The notes under the pieces are model-generated. The model was not told the origin of the DNA. It saw only the letters and a list, made by a program, of their open reading frames with translations, and made no database searches. This document shows, piece by piece, positions 1 through 11,695 of a DNA stretch of 30,690 nucleotides. The position numbers were made by a program, and so were the translations under genes. This DNA comes from Pelargonium cotyledonis (taxonomy: Eukaryota > Streptophyta > Magnoliopsida > Geraniales > Geraniaceae): assembly GCA_036897625.1 (NCBI GenBank), contig JAYMTA010000355.1:1-30690 (forward strand), given 5' to 3'. How positions within the stretch are numbered: position 1 is the first letter of the stretch; every line of letters starts with the position of its first letter.

Positions 1-201
1 CCCCTTCCACGTCATCATCACCTGTCCCCACCACCATGTGATCTGTCCTGAACTTGTGGCTGTTATTGTGCCACCTCATGTACATGCATAAAAATGGTCT
101 AATTAGTAAAATCCATAGTAACCCCAACCAGCCAACCAAAAATCCCAAAATTGACCACTAACAATCAATGGTAATCGAAAGACGACCACAATGGACCTTC
201 C

Positions 202-329
202 CACGTGGCACAAATCGAAGCCACCAAAATCCACAGAGGCCCACTAATATGCTACAACGTGTCAAAATCCCATTAACTCCCACGATTTCAATGGATGAGA
301 TTTTTTATCACTCCATCTCCATTTATAAA
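202..329 (+). promoter_or_regulatory. Putative CRD1 promoter: G-box and TATA box
   Basis: A perfect CACGTG G-box core lies at 202-207 within CCACGTGGCA. A TATAAA lies at 324-329, which would place the transcription start near 355 and leave a short 5' leader before the ATG at 392. G-boxes bind bZIP and bHLH factors such as HY5 and PIFs, which are known to control light-responsive chlorophyll genes. That they act here is inference from position only. Confidence 0.55.
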
Positions 330-391
330 TCCCCCCACACCCAATCCTCTCTCTCACTCACTCTTCCTCATCTACATACAAAAACCCAACA

Positions 392-3192
392 ATGGCTCTG
401 CTAAAACCCATCACCAAATTCACTCCCACCCCGCAAATCGCGCCCTCTCGGAGACCATGCCGGTCGGCGGCGGTGAAGATGTCATTGCCGTCGGCGGAGG
501 CGCCGAAGAAGAAGGCGGTGATCAAGGAGACCCTCCTGACGCCTCGGTTCTACACGACGGACTTCGACGAAATGGAGAGGCTGTTCAACACGGCGATCAA
601 CAAGAACCTGAACGAGGCGGAGTTCGAGGCGCTGCTTCAGGAGTTCAACACCGATTACAACAAGACGCATTTCGTGAGGAACAAGGAGTTCAAGGAAGCT
701 GCGGATCAGATGCAAGGTCCGCTCAGGCAGATCTTCGTTGAGTTCTTGGAGAGGTCCTGTACCGCTGAGTTCTCTGGCTTTCTTCTCTACAAAGAGCTCG
801 GAAGGAGACTCAAGGTATTTTTAACTCTATTTATACATGAATTTCTCTGTTTTTGTTGAAAATGTAGTGTACTTGATTTTCCATATTCAAATAGCTGGTT
901 GGTGGGTTCAGTCTGAATTGAGTTTCTTAGAATTGGGTTTATTAGTGTTCAGCATTTTGTTAAGAAAATATAAAATAAAAATTCAACCAAACTTTTATGT
1001 AATGATACTCACTCAAGCCAATCAAATGATAACACCTCAATCCCGCCCCCAATGAATCTCTGGGCCTTGCTCTCATTGGCTTGCATTTGTTAAGAGATAA
1101 TATACATTCCGTCGTAAAATAAGTGTTTTGTTTTACTTTAATTTGTGTCTCGAAATAAATGTCTTGTTTTCTAGTATTTTAGTTATGCATGCATTACCAA
1201 TATTGTTCATATAATAAGTTAGATGATATCCTTATACAACACTTATTAAATTCGCCTTAATTTTCTCAAAATAGAAAGCGTGACTCTCATTTTGAAACGG
1301 ATGGAGTCTTATAATTGTGCCCCAACAATCAGGCTAAGCTTACTATAAAACTGTTCTTTGGGTGCAATTATGTTGCCAGTGTCTTTTTTATCCTATATTT
1401 GTTAGTAAGTACATCAATAAATGTAATGAGAATTCAGTATTGTCTCATTACACACTAAGTTTTGCACCATGTATGAAAGTCCACCAATATTCCCTATTTT
1501 TTGCACTCATAAATGTTTGTAAGTCCATCCATAAATGTATACAAATCTATCAAAAAATGACTAAGAAAAGTTCATGTAGTCAATCCTCTTCCTTTATGTT
1601 ATAGGAAAGCTTAAACTCTTGTTCATTCAATCGTCATGAAACAAGTGTCTGTATAGTAAAGTTGGTTGTTTCATGTAAGTGCCAACTTTTCCATTTCAAA
1701 ACTTAGTTATGTTGCTGCCTTCCATGTTTTGTACAAAAATCAGGGACATGTTAGTTAGAGTTTGATTCTCCTTATACCCCTTGTGTTCTCATTTTGGGAC
1801 GGAATTATTTAGACCAATTATTTATAATCACTTTGTTGAGTGTGTGCACGAGGGAAAGTCAAACGCCAATTAAGTTATTATAAAGATATACAAACGTCTA
1901 ATAAGACATTTATTTTGAGACCGAAAGAATAGTAGTACTCAATTAAGGTACTTTACTAATCGATTGAGGGGCTTTCTTTAAGAAACCGGGTTTTGTAAAG
2001 GCTATTGAATTATCAGTTTGATTAACTGGTGCACATGCTGTGATGTTGCAGAAAACTAATCCTGTTGTAGCTGAGATTTTCTCACTCATGTCAAGGGATG
2101 AAGCCAGACACGCAGGGTATGATAATATTCTCACAAATCTCCCTCTATGAGGTAAGATAGTGTCTGCAAGCTTAACAGCCTTGTTAATGCTTTTGGCTGC
2201 AGGTTCTTGAACAAAGGTTTGTCTGATTTTAATTTGGCATTGGATTTGGGTTTCCTCACCAAGGCTAGGAAGTACACATTTTTCAAGCCCAAGTTCATAT
2301 TCTATGCCACATACCTGTCTGAAAAGATTGGATACTGGCGTTACATTACCATATACAGACATCTCAAGGCCAATCCCGAGTACCAACCTTACCCCATTTT
2401 CAAGTACTTTGAGAACTGGTGCCAGGATGAAAACAGACATGGTGATTTCTGTTCCGCACTTCTGAAGGCGCATCCCCAGTTTCTTAACGATTGGAAGGCA
2501 AAGTTGTGGTCAAGGTTCTTCTGCCTTTCGGTAATCACCTATTCATAACTTGACTTCCAACATTGTATTTCCCAAGTTTTCTCTAACTATCCTTTTCTCT
2601 TGAACTTAGATTCAACCTGTGTTTGGTTCCAAATACACTCGTATCTACCTAAATGTTTTATGTAGGTATATGTGACCATGTACCTGAACGATTCCCTGCG
2701 CACAGCTTTCTACGAAGGGATTGGACTGAACACACAGGAGTTTGACATGCATGTTATCATAGAGGTGAACCTCTGATTTCTTGTTATTAACTTGCTAGAC
2801 TATTGAACACAAGTGCATTTTGATTATACATGTGCACATCTATAGACTCGCATTTCCATAATCGTTTAAGTTGCCAAGATGAACTATGTAAAGGTAGACT
2901 TAACATATCTGTATACACAAAATTGCAGACAAACCGCACATCAGCTAGGATCTTCCCGGCTGTGCTGGATGTTGAGAACCCAGAGTTCAAAAGAAAGTTA
3001 GATAGGATGGCCGAGATTAACCATAAGTTACAAGCTGTTGAGGAGACCAATGACATTCCTTTGATGAAGAAGTTGAAGAGGGTTCCACTTGTTGTGGCGT
3101 TGGCATCTGAGTTCTTGGCTGCCTATCTAATGCCTCCCGTGGAATCCGGGTCTGTTGATTTTGCAGATTTTGAACCTCAAGTCGTGTATTGA
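392..3192 (+). CDS. CRD1/CHL27: Mg-protoporphyrin IX monomethyl ester oxidative cyclase, chloroplast (5 exons)
   Basis: Exons are 392-814, 2052-2116, 2203-2530, 2666-2764 and 2929-3192, all with GT-AG introns and a consistent phase. They give 392 residues, close to the 409 of the Arabidopsis protein as I recall it. The enzyme closes the fifth (E) ring of chlorophyll, turning Mg-protoporphyrin IX monomethyl ester into divinyl protochlorophyllide at chloroplast membranes. Residues 1 to about 45 look like a transit peptide (few acids, rich in Ser, Pro, Arg and Lys). The mature part begins near [15 protein letters not shown]. Di-iron ligands are visible as E126 (CTAEFSGF), DEARH (E158, H161) and DENRH (E239, H242). 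The C-terminus [19 protein letters not shown] matches the family end. The start ATG lies in an acceptable context (acaATGGC), and no other in-frame ATG yields a better transit peptide. No damage is seen. Identity is judged from remembered family sequence, with very high similarity across all exons. Confidence 0.96.
1104..1306. mobile_element. Stowaway-like MITE in CRD1 intron 1
   Basis: About 200 bp inside the first CRD1 intron has imperfect terminal inverted repeats. The left end reads ACATTCCGTCGTAAAATAAG, and the complement of the right end reads ACTCCATCCGTTTCAAAATG. This matches the Stowaway (Tc1/mariner) terminal pattern of a CTCC-TCCGT-type start followed by an AAAATAAGTG-like stretch. 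It lies in a TA-rich target. It has no coding capacity. The intron is otherwise unremarkable, and the element does not touch the splice sites. Confidence 0.7.
1790..1940. mobile_element. Possible second Stowaway-type fragment in CRD1 intron 1
   Basis: Two stretches, CATTTTGGGACGGAAT near 1791 and ATTTTGAGACCGAAAG near 1912, both resemble the right end of Stowaway elements. They point the same way, so they may be the ends of two eroded copies rather than one whole element. Confidence 0.3.
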
Positions 3193-3706
3193 TAATTTTG
3201 TTTCGATAATCTTAGTTCTCCTCATGTCTAGTGTTGTTTTCAAGTATTTCACAAACGCAAGTGTATGGAACTAAGTGAGCATAGTTATATATGAAGAGTA
3301 TTTGGATCCATCTCTTTGACAATACTAATATAATTTAGTTGCATATATGTTCTTTAGGTCTCTTAGTTGCAAACAAAGAGCTTGGATCCCAAAATTCATT
3401 TTCTTTGAAAATTTTGCCGAACAATATGGAGATTTAGAAGTCGACTATAACCTATGTGACAAGGCCAAAAGGAGCATCGATCTTGGTCCGAAAAAGCCCT
3501 AAATCCTTTTACATTTCTTAGATTGTTCATAAGTACTAGAAGACACTGAGATCACGTAAACTAGGAACGAATAGCTTAATGCACCGAACAAATCAAAACT
3601 TTCTTGCAAGTTAGATTAACCTTTTCAAGCATTGAAAAAATGAAGTCTTTCTGCAATCACCTTAATCAAGCATTTACAAGTTAGATCGCGCAATAATTTT
3701 AGTCAT
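3193..3706. other. Intergenic spacer between convergent CRD1 and SIP2 stop codons
   Basis: Only 514 bp separate the two stop codons, so both 3' UTRs and poly(A) sites must fit here and may overlap. I see no ORF, repeat or clear regulatory motif. Confidence 0.8.
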
Positions 3707-6700
3707 TTATTCAGATTTTGGTTTGGCATTCACCTTATCCAGTTTCGATAGACGAACTAGCAGCTTGAATGTCCATATTGCCAGCAATGTTGCCTCGATC
3801 GGGGCAAGCCAGTACACAAAAATGTGTTCCTTGGTTATATGATCCCCGCGAGCGTAAGCCCATCCCATCACCTACAAATATACGAACTATTTAGTTTCAT
3901 GAATTTTCACTGTTTGAAGGAGGGGTAGTTACGGATTACTACCACGCTATGATGTTTCAACACATAATTACACTTTTCGATTTCCATAACATTTACATCC
4001 CATATATAAATTCATTTTCTGCATTGCACATGGCATTATATGATATCATGATTATCAAATCTGAATTTAAAATTTTGAAGAAAAGCTGAAAAGATGGAAG
4101 AAGATGAAGTGAAGTGAGATTAAGTTTAAAATTATTTTGAGATTGTCATGTGCATAGCACATGAGGGAAAATAATGAATTTCTCCATTAAAATTGATGAT
4201 GTATAGACGTAGTTAAAATATATGAAGTGTAAATGTTATGAAAAAAAAAAATGCAGTTCTCTGTTTCGGGACATCATAGTTGAGTAGTAATTCATAATCA
4301 ACTCTTCGAGGTATTCTCATCCAAAAAGGAATCAACAGGTTGTAGTTACTTACAGAGGCCGGGTTCATAACTCCGCCAGTTAGATCAGAGCAAAGTATGT
4401 GAAGAGACAACTTGCAGACACTCGAGATCCAAGTCTTCCGATAAAAACTTGCGGGGATGTTCCTGGCAAGTGCAAGTGAGAGTATAACAATGGCAAATGC
4501 TAGAAGTCCTTCCGTCAGTGCACCATAATAAATGTCAACATTCAAACTTGGCCCAAGGCCTATCCCAGGGAAGGTCGCAATAATAAGCCTAACCCCGGTT
4601 ATGGATCCCAATACCTTAAGACAAAAAAAGGCAAAGAAATGCACATATGGGGAAGTTAATGTCGTTTCCTTGCTATATTTACTACTCATTAAGTTTAGTA
4701 TATACAGAAACGAATATGATAACACTACGTAAATGTTTGTAATCGTTATAGATCAAGGAAATATGTTTCACCACATCAAATTTTTATGCAACATAGTATT
4801 GCAAATAGTGTAAGAAGTCAGAAACCTTTTTTGTTTTACACTCCTAATAATGAAGAGTTTAACATATATATATATAAGCTGAGCTGCGAAATATAAGAGT
4901 CCTTTAGGCATTGGATTATAGTATATGGTCCGGTTACGGTCCTAAGAATATACTTCCAAAAATGTTATTCTGTCATTGTATTGAATGCGTAATGGGAACG
5001 ATAGGGTAGAATCAATAATATGCACTACGAAATCCATTGTATTAACTCTGTAGAGTTCCAAACAATTTCAAAGTGAGTGAATGCATTCGCGCGTGTGTGC
5101 ATACAAGGACAAGTAATTAGTTTTAAGCATGCATACTTGTATTGCTTAACATAACCCATAAATATGGATGGGGACTGAGCTGTTTTAATTAAATCTAGTC
5201 ATTTCACTGATTTCAAGATCAGCGAATATTTTAATCCAGTCATCCTATCTATTTGGGTAAGGGATGTTCATGTACATGAATGTACACTTTACCACCCCAT
5301 CTAGCAAAACTTATTCGCTATATTGTGGCGTCAATAAGCAGGACATTTTAACGATGAGCAGAAAAGCCAATGATAGAAAGATATCCCCGACCACTCAACA
5401 TGGATTGCATGGTATGCAAAATAGGAAAAGGGACACAATACACAACCAAAACCACAACATTGTATTAACAATATGTGAAGCTAACCCAGAATGTGAACAC
5501 CCACAACAAGCAAATAAGATATCCTCAAAATGCACTAATTTGTGCTCCCGCGAATGAAATGAACGCATGGTTTTCCAATACTTCCATTCCTAGTTTATTT
5601 GTTTACTAATTATAGAACAAAGCATAGGTGCAGATATATACCACTCAATAAAATAGTTTATCGAAGCTAACTTAAGCATAGGTGTACCAATGTGTTCAGT
5701 CAATAAACTTATCAATTCAAATCAATGGATGACAAATATTTATTTGGTTTGGGAGGGTTATTTATGTATGCGTTCTTACTCGAACATGTGATCTCAAGAT
5801 CACAAGAAAACAACCATGGAATCAAATAGAAGTAAAATTTCAAAATCATTTGTTCTTTTTCAATGTATAAGCAATCAAATTAGCAAATGAAGCACACCCA
5901 TTTCATATTTCAATCACTCCAACACAAAGCACTTGGTGGGTGGTTCAAAATTGAAAAGCAGTGAAAAAGCATGTCTATTTCTATAGCCCAAATGGAATGA
6001 TTTAAAATTCAACACAAACTTACATAATAATTCAATCACTTTAAGTCTCCAACGCAAAAAGCTTGGTGGGTGGTTCAAATTCAGAAGAAGAGGAAAAGCA
6101 ACTCTGTTTCTATATCCCAAATGGAATCATTCAAAATTCAACACAAACCCACATCATAATTCAATCACTCCAACTCAAAAACACAGAGCATAGCTAACCT
6201 GAGCAGGAATTGTAGCACCAATTATGAATAGAAAATGAGCAAAACCCAACACAAAGAACTTGGTGAGTGGTTCAAATTCAAAAGCAGTGGGAAAGCATTT
6301 CTATTTCTATAGCCCAAATGGAATTATTGAAAATTCAAAACAAACCCACATCATAATTCAATCATTCCAACACAAAGAACTTGGTGGGTGGTTCAAAATT
6401 CAAAAGCATTGGTAAAGCAATTCTATTTCTGTGTCCCAAATGGAATGATTCAAAATTCAACACAAACCTACATCATAATCCAATCACCCCAACTCAATAA
6501 CACAGAAAAAAGCCAACCTGAGCAGGAATTCTAGCACCAACTGTGAAGAGAAATTGAGCAAAATTTCCAGTAATAGCAGAAGAGAAGACAGTGAGAGGAT
6601 TGTAAGCTGCACCTCCTGTTAGCTTACTCAACAAGGCAAAGAGGAACATGTTGATGATGGAGAGAGCACCCTTGATAATCTCACCTTTGGGTTCATGCTG

Positions 6701-6811
6701 CTTTCCAAACCCTAAATAGCCGTACACAAACACCTTGATCAACACACCCGACCATGGCCACATGAAAGAATTCACGAAATCGGCAACAATCAGGCCAGAC
6801 CTTACAGCCAT
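3707..6811 (-). CDS. SIP2-1: SIP2-type aquaporin (small basic intrinsic protein), 3 exons
   Basis: Minus-strand exons are 6811-6518, 4614-4354 and 3871-3707. Each is a whole number of codons, giving 239 residues against 237 in Arabidopsis SIP2;1. SIPs are the most divergent plant MIP subfamily and sit in the endoplasmic reticulum membrane. The first pore motif is NPL (residues 71-73), the SIP2 hallmark, and the second is a normal NPA (182-184, DLTGGVMNPAS). Six hydrophobic segments are evident, and the last exon begins VMGWAYARGDH and ends in a Lys-containing tail (AKPKSE). The start at 6811 fits the family N-terminus and has a good context (aacaATGGC). An in-frame ATG at 6934 is also open and would add 41 residues, but it is not typical of the family. 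The first donor is CAG/gttggc, which is non-consensus after GT but supported by exon homology. The neighbour CRD1 is also its neighbour in Arabidopsis. Confidence 0.93.
3981..4243. mobile_element. Short TIR element (MITE) in SIP2 intron 2
   Basis: The left end CCATAACATTTACATCCCAT matches the complement of the right end (CATAACATTTACACTTCAT), making an imperfect inverted repeat around a 260-bp AT-rich core. It carries the palindrome CATGTG-CATAG-CACATG at 4147-4163, preceded by a GAAGAAGATGAAG-type purine stretch, as in the larger elements at 17.9-24.2 kb. There is no coding capacity. The exact ends are uncertain. Confidence 0.5.
4864..4876. repeat. AT dinucleotide microsatellite
   Basis: A short run of TA repeats inside SIP2 intron 1. 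The rest of the intron from 4615 to about 5880 shows nothing else I can identify. Confidence 0.7.
5880..6540. repeat. Nested tandem duplication spanning SIP2 exon 1 end and intron 1
   Basis: Two outer units with a 319-bp offset each begin, on the minus strand, with the end of exon 1 and continue into the intron. The CTGAGCAGGAATT block occurs at 6518 (true exon end) and again at 6199. Each outer unit contains two diverged sub-repeats of roughly 120-130 bp marked by TTGGTGGGTGGTTCAAA, near 5933, 6063, 6260 and 6381. The order implies that a sub-repeat doubled first and the whole block, including the exon tail, then doubled. The exon-tail copy near 6199-6245 still reads in frame as FAHFLFIIGATIPAQ against FAQFLFTVGARIPAQ in the gene, with a GT after it. 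Confidence 0.85.
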
Positions 6812-6934
6812 TGTTGATATTGGCGCAAATGCAATTAGTTTTTGTGGGTTCTTTGAATTTTGTGAATCGGTTAGGTTTGGAACAACTATGCGGAAATGTG
6901 GGCTCCATTGAAACTTCCCAGGTGTTGGGTCCAT

Positions 6935-7250
6935 AGTTGTCAGACTGTTATTTTTGGAGTAAGGGTCAATTTTTAAATCATATTTTTTTTTTATAGATTT
7001 AAATCATTAGTTTTGGTTACATATAATATTTTATTTGACATTTTTTTTTATGGAAAATGTTTATTTGACATATTTCATTCATGCATTTAATGAGATGTTA
7101 TGATTTGATATGATTTTAGGAAATATTTATATTAAATTGACACAATTAGATAAAATTTTAATTAAATTGATTTGATTGATAGTTCGAGAACTAAATCGAT
7201 ATGTTTTAGATTCTTTAACACCTAAACTGGACCCTATACCTCTCAAGATT
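6935..7250. other. Upstream region of SIP2, no recognised elements
   Basis: AT-rich DNA that should hold the SIP2 promoter (minus strand). I see poly-A/T runs but no convincing TATA box or known element. Confidence 0.4.
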
Positions 7251-9110
7251 TCTCTTTAATCTTTTCAGTCGTCGCTACAAAACAAGGTGCATAGAATCAT
7301 AAATTCTCATTCCACACCTTCCGTACACGGTATAAGGTGGAAAAATGTACCCTTGCACTAGGGAGAAAACTCTACTACGTATCATTTTTTATATGAAAGA
7401 TCATCCATTTCGAATAAGCGCGCATCACCATTAACACCTTCCACTGCATAAGTCACCCCTCACATGCAGCATCTCGAACTTGGCGGAACACTTCCAAACC
7501 TCATTAAAATGGTTCTAGCTAAGATTTTTGCGTCTAATAAACTCTTAGCACCACTCTTGCGTGATAAAAAATGATGCACTCATTTTTTTATCTTCTTGAT
7601 CACACACCGTCATAGAGCATCTTAACAACGTTTTACATATCTTGAGAAATCGTAAAAGATCTAAACCCAACATTGCACGCTCCGCATGATCTCCACTCAA
7701 GGAATGCCACTTTAAATTTCATGTCCGCTCGGTAAAACACATACAATTTCACCTATCTAAGTGAGTCCTTGTGATCTACATAGCATGTACACATAAATTG
7801 TGCAAGATGTAATAACACCAAGAACATATATTGATATTGACGATAGAAGAAAGAATGAGTATTATTGATATATTTGAAAGATGAATACATGAATAATTTA
7901 GGCCAACTAAAAAAATTGAAGTCATAAAAAATCCTACTTTGAGAAGAATTAGATAATTTTAAAATCACACCCCTAGTGGTTTTTGTTTAACCAAAAATTA
8001 GTTTTTAGAGCCATTTTCCACGATTTTTCGCATTTTTAAGGTGTCAAGTAATGAGGGCTTTAAGAGTTTCCCTCATTAGATGGCGGATCATTATGAAGGA
8101 TTCTACCTAAATAAATGAAAATTTTGGTTGTCAAGTCTATTTTAGTGAGTAGATCAACATAATCCTCTCATTTGAAGGGGTTTACCCCTAGAATTTCCTA
8201 TTTAACATCTCATGCTAATGGTGTCGTTTCAATTCACTCTTGTTACGAAATCTTCCACCAATCCCCTTATTTGAACATGAAAAAGATGAACATGTTTGCA
8301 TTGCTAGTACACCTACCAGTCTAAGGTCTTGGTTGTATCGAACTCAAGAGTCACCCAAGGCACTCTTACTTCATCACGATACATGTTCCTAGCGCCTAAT
8401 TACTCACATATATTTAAGGGAATAAGATTTTGCAAATGCCTAAGAGAAACTTTCATATTGTTCGTGAGCAATTAGTAGGATAAAAATAAATTCATTGAAT
8501 TCAAAACCAACCGCAATATGAAAAATGTCACTTTGTTCTTTTATTGACTAGTTATAACCATCTCCTGCCGGATGTCATCTTGAAACTCCTGAGAAGTACG
8601 ATACTTGTGTAACACACGTTGGATAACCTATTCATTAATTAATAGATGAAACATCATAAGATATACATTGTGCTTTGACCACCTCCAACTCTTGAATCCA
8701 AGCCTTTATCACCTACAATTCTTCACTTAAAGCTATGTTATGCTCTTCAAGTTTGTTAAGGATCTCTTGGGCTCTAACTCGCCCTAATGTAAAGAACCCC
8801 TAAAGAGTGCCGAATTGACCCTCTAAAAGTCTTATTTCCTCTTATCAGACTATGATGACATGTTAATATGCTTATAAAGAACTTTAAACATGGTTAATAT
8901 CAACTTGGTTCGTCTATTTGATAGGTTATTAATCTTGTTGAAGTAAGTAGCAAATGACTCAAGTGTGAATTCGAGGCATTAGAGTTCATCCCTATCAATT
9001 GCACATTTACACATCTTCAACAATTTTTTACGGTATTTACAGTTTCGACAACTTGACAAAATGAACAAATAAAATACACATTTATATATGAAATGAAATG
9101 ATTTCTTCTT
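7250..9110 (-). pseudogene. Decayed coding remnant of unknown family, minus strand
   Basis: No long ORF survives, but base composition is less AT-rich than the flanks. Minus-strand reading gives stretches that look like former protein, for example around 8860-8990 (CLEFTLESFATYFNKINNL) and 8680-8760 (KLEEHNIALSEEL followed by IKAWIQELEVVKAQ). The latter has the heptad look of a coiled coil. Such segments resemble coding parts of plant transposable elements, but I cannot assign a family. It is heavily broken. Confidence 0.35.
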
Positions 9111-10320
9111 CTTAAGATGTTCTGAAAACTCAAGCTAAATATCATCATCAATAGTTAAGGACAATTAAAGTGATAAATGGTCGATTGAAACATTAGAGAA
9201 ATGGACCTCTTTCACTTGCTGGGCATTTTAATTTCTTGACTTGGCTCCACAATTATTCTTTCTTTTATACCCAATGGTTTTCTTTTGGTTTTGAGCATTA
9301 AATTTTGTTGGATTGATTTCAAAGTCCGCCCCACTTTTCGTAATCTATAATTCAATGTCTCAAAATATTCCTTGCACCATAAAATAACACATGCACAACA
9401 AGTCAAAAAAAACAAGAGGTCAACGCCACCTAAACTAACATGTAAGCCAAACACTCCTGTGTGGATGACACACACTCACGTGTTACCTATGGCTATGACC
9501 GTGTTGCTGGTTATACAAATGTTCTTTCTTACTGCATGCCTTAAGCGATTCTACAAAAAAAAAATTAATTTTTATTCTTTTTATGCTCTCAATTGTTTCG
9601 TAGTTTGAAAATTGGCATCCATAGCACAATTCCACAAATCAAAGAGAATTAGACGAGCTATGAATGATCCAAACTATACTTTGGTACAAGATAATCCAAC
9701 ATGTAATGTATTCTCTTATCATACTTGTCCATCTCACCAACATGTAATGTAAGATCATTTTCTTAGGAGAAAGAAGGGAACCTTAATCTCGTATGAGTAC
9801 CCTGTATGAGCCTATAAATTTCCCAATCATCACACTTCTATCATACTATCTCGATTAGTAAGGGTACATTAGACTTTGGTTGGATGTATAGAAAATTCAA
9901 CATATACCTATAATCGAAACAGGTTAAAAGCAATGGTATTGACGAGTCTCTCCTAAATAATCGGCAAACCATCACAAATGAAATAACTTGACAAATGTCT
10001 TTAGAAATAAAGAGTTCACAAAAGTTCTAATGACCATGATCACCTTTTCAATGAATTTATTCTAAAGAATGTCATTATGAATTGAAATTAAAACTAGTAC
10101 ATTTGGACTTTGACCTGAAACACAAGCAACTCATTTGAATTGGCGAGGGGACAACTTTAATAATTCGCTCTCAGGATGCATTTATCTAAATTTTCCACTA
10201 TCAATGAACACGAAGCTAATAAGGTTATTGATAGAAGCCATTTGTGACGATTGAATGAAAGGAAGAACCCAAAAGTTATCTTTTTGTTGGAACACGATCA
10301 AAATCTCAATCAAATCATAC
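9110..10320. other. Intergenic DNA, no assignable features
   Basis: Only short chance ORFs are present (for example 9212-9475 minus and 9372-9608 plus, which overlap each other). I found no inverted repeats or domain-like protein. Confidence 0.5.
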
Positions 10321-10329
10321 TCATATGTC

Positions 10330-11695
10330 TCCCTTTCGAAATGGGCATGGTTGTCACAATGATTTTTTTTTTCTTCCACGATTGATCGCGTCTCAAAATA
10401 AAAGGTGGAAGGTATTGTTGGTTATCGATTCTGGGTCTCCCTACTCATTCCTGGCATGTCAATTCTTTGAGGAAAATTTCGAGTTTGGAGAACTAATTCT
10501 TGTCCATTTGAATTTTTTGCATGGTCACCATCTCAGCTATTGGTTCATGCAAGCTTTTTAATGATCATCTCCAAGGAGGTTACATTAAAAGTCGGAAATT
10601 TTCTTTCTCTATTGTTGTCAGTAAGTGACTGAGGATGGACTTGCACTTGATTTTATCTTTGGCTTCCTCTATTGCATCGACTAGTACCTCTGATCCCAGC
10701 TTGCCGAGAAACCCCTCCACCGCCTTTCATAGGAGTGCTATTTTTGCAGTGTTTGACACTTTTGATGTTGCAACAACCTATGGGCCTGCAACTAATGTTA
10801 GCCCACAAGTCAAAAACCCTAACGAGTCTAGTAATCATCCTAATATATATAGTCTATGATCAAGATAATAATTAGGTATCCTATTTTGAGCATACAATTT
10901 CAAGGTTTCCTACTCTTGGAAATGCTTCTATGCATGTGAATTTATTCCTTCTAAAGCCTTTGATTGTGTATTTGTCACCTCCTAAGAAAATCATCATTCG
11001 TAATTGTGTCAAAACAATGTCCCCTTCTCGAACCCTCGACATTGATATAGGCGATCACCATATCTCCTCCTTTACGATGTCAACTACTGCTCTCTATTAT
11101 ATTTGTAAGAGCTTGGGTGCTCAAGTTCGTGATTTGGAAATTGAAGTAATTGAACAACTTGTGTTATCGAGGTCGGTTCGACTCGTCACTGATCTTAGTT
11201 TCGTGCCAACACCTCCATAATGTGTTTCTTCTCTCGGAACATTTAGGGTGTTTCGGTGCATCATGAAGAGGGATTGGTTTTGATTCCTCATTAGATAATC
11301 AAAGCCAAGCATGGTATATTTGCAAGACAACAAATTGCAGTCTATCTCCTATCTTTGCTAGTAGTAAGCTTAGCCAGAAAGTTTGGGATGTTCTTTGCTT
11401 AATTTCTTTATGGCATATTTGTCTCGCTCGAAATGCTATTGTTCTTTTTTTACATCAATTCTTAAGCATGGAGGAGACGCTTTTGTCGATTAAAAGTTTT
11501 TGCTTATCGCTAGTTCCATGCTTGGATATCTCTTTTTGTATTTCGTTTTCTTTTTCTAATTAGGTTATCGACCTTTTCCGTACTTGGGCTGACGGGTTTT
11601 GGCTTTCTGTTTAGCCATTTTTGGGCTATTTTACTTTTATTTTGACCTTCATTCTCATTAGTAAAAGGTACCGCTTGCTTATATAAAAAAGAATT
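10330..11695 (+). mobile_element. Decayed L1-like LINE remnant, 3' part
   Basis: Near 11405-11445 the plus strand reads SLWHIWLARNAIV, a signature of plant LINE polyproteins just after the zinc-binding reverse-transcriptase (zf-RVT) region. The minus-strand remnant near 20.3 kb shares it (SWHIWLARNGIIF). The segment ends with an A-rich tail-like stretch near 11680-11695. Upstream parts (10330-11220) keep only short frames with no recognisable reverse transcriptase core. It is non-functional, with many interruptions. Confidence 0.5.

Noticed and set aside
295-741. 148-codon plus-strand ORF in another frame of CRD1 exon 1
   Set aside because: Overlaps the transit peptide and conserved exon 1 frame; its Gly/Arg-rich product has no family resemblance.
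1943-2473. 176-codon minus-strand ORF
   Set aside because: It lies opposite CRD1 exons 2 and 3, whose coding sense is certain; it is a shadow frame.
5264-5557. 97-codon ORF in SIP2 intron 1
   Set aside because: Antisense intron sequence with no domain or codon bias; probably chance.
6193-6245. Duplicated exon-tail as an alternative exon or donor of SIP2
   Set aside because: Reading from the true exon into the intron reaches a stop shortly after the donor, and no acceptor pairs with the copy, so coding use is unlikely.
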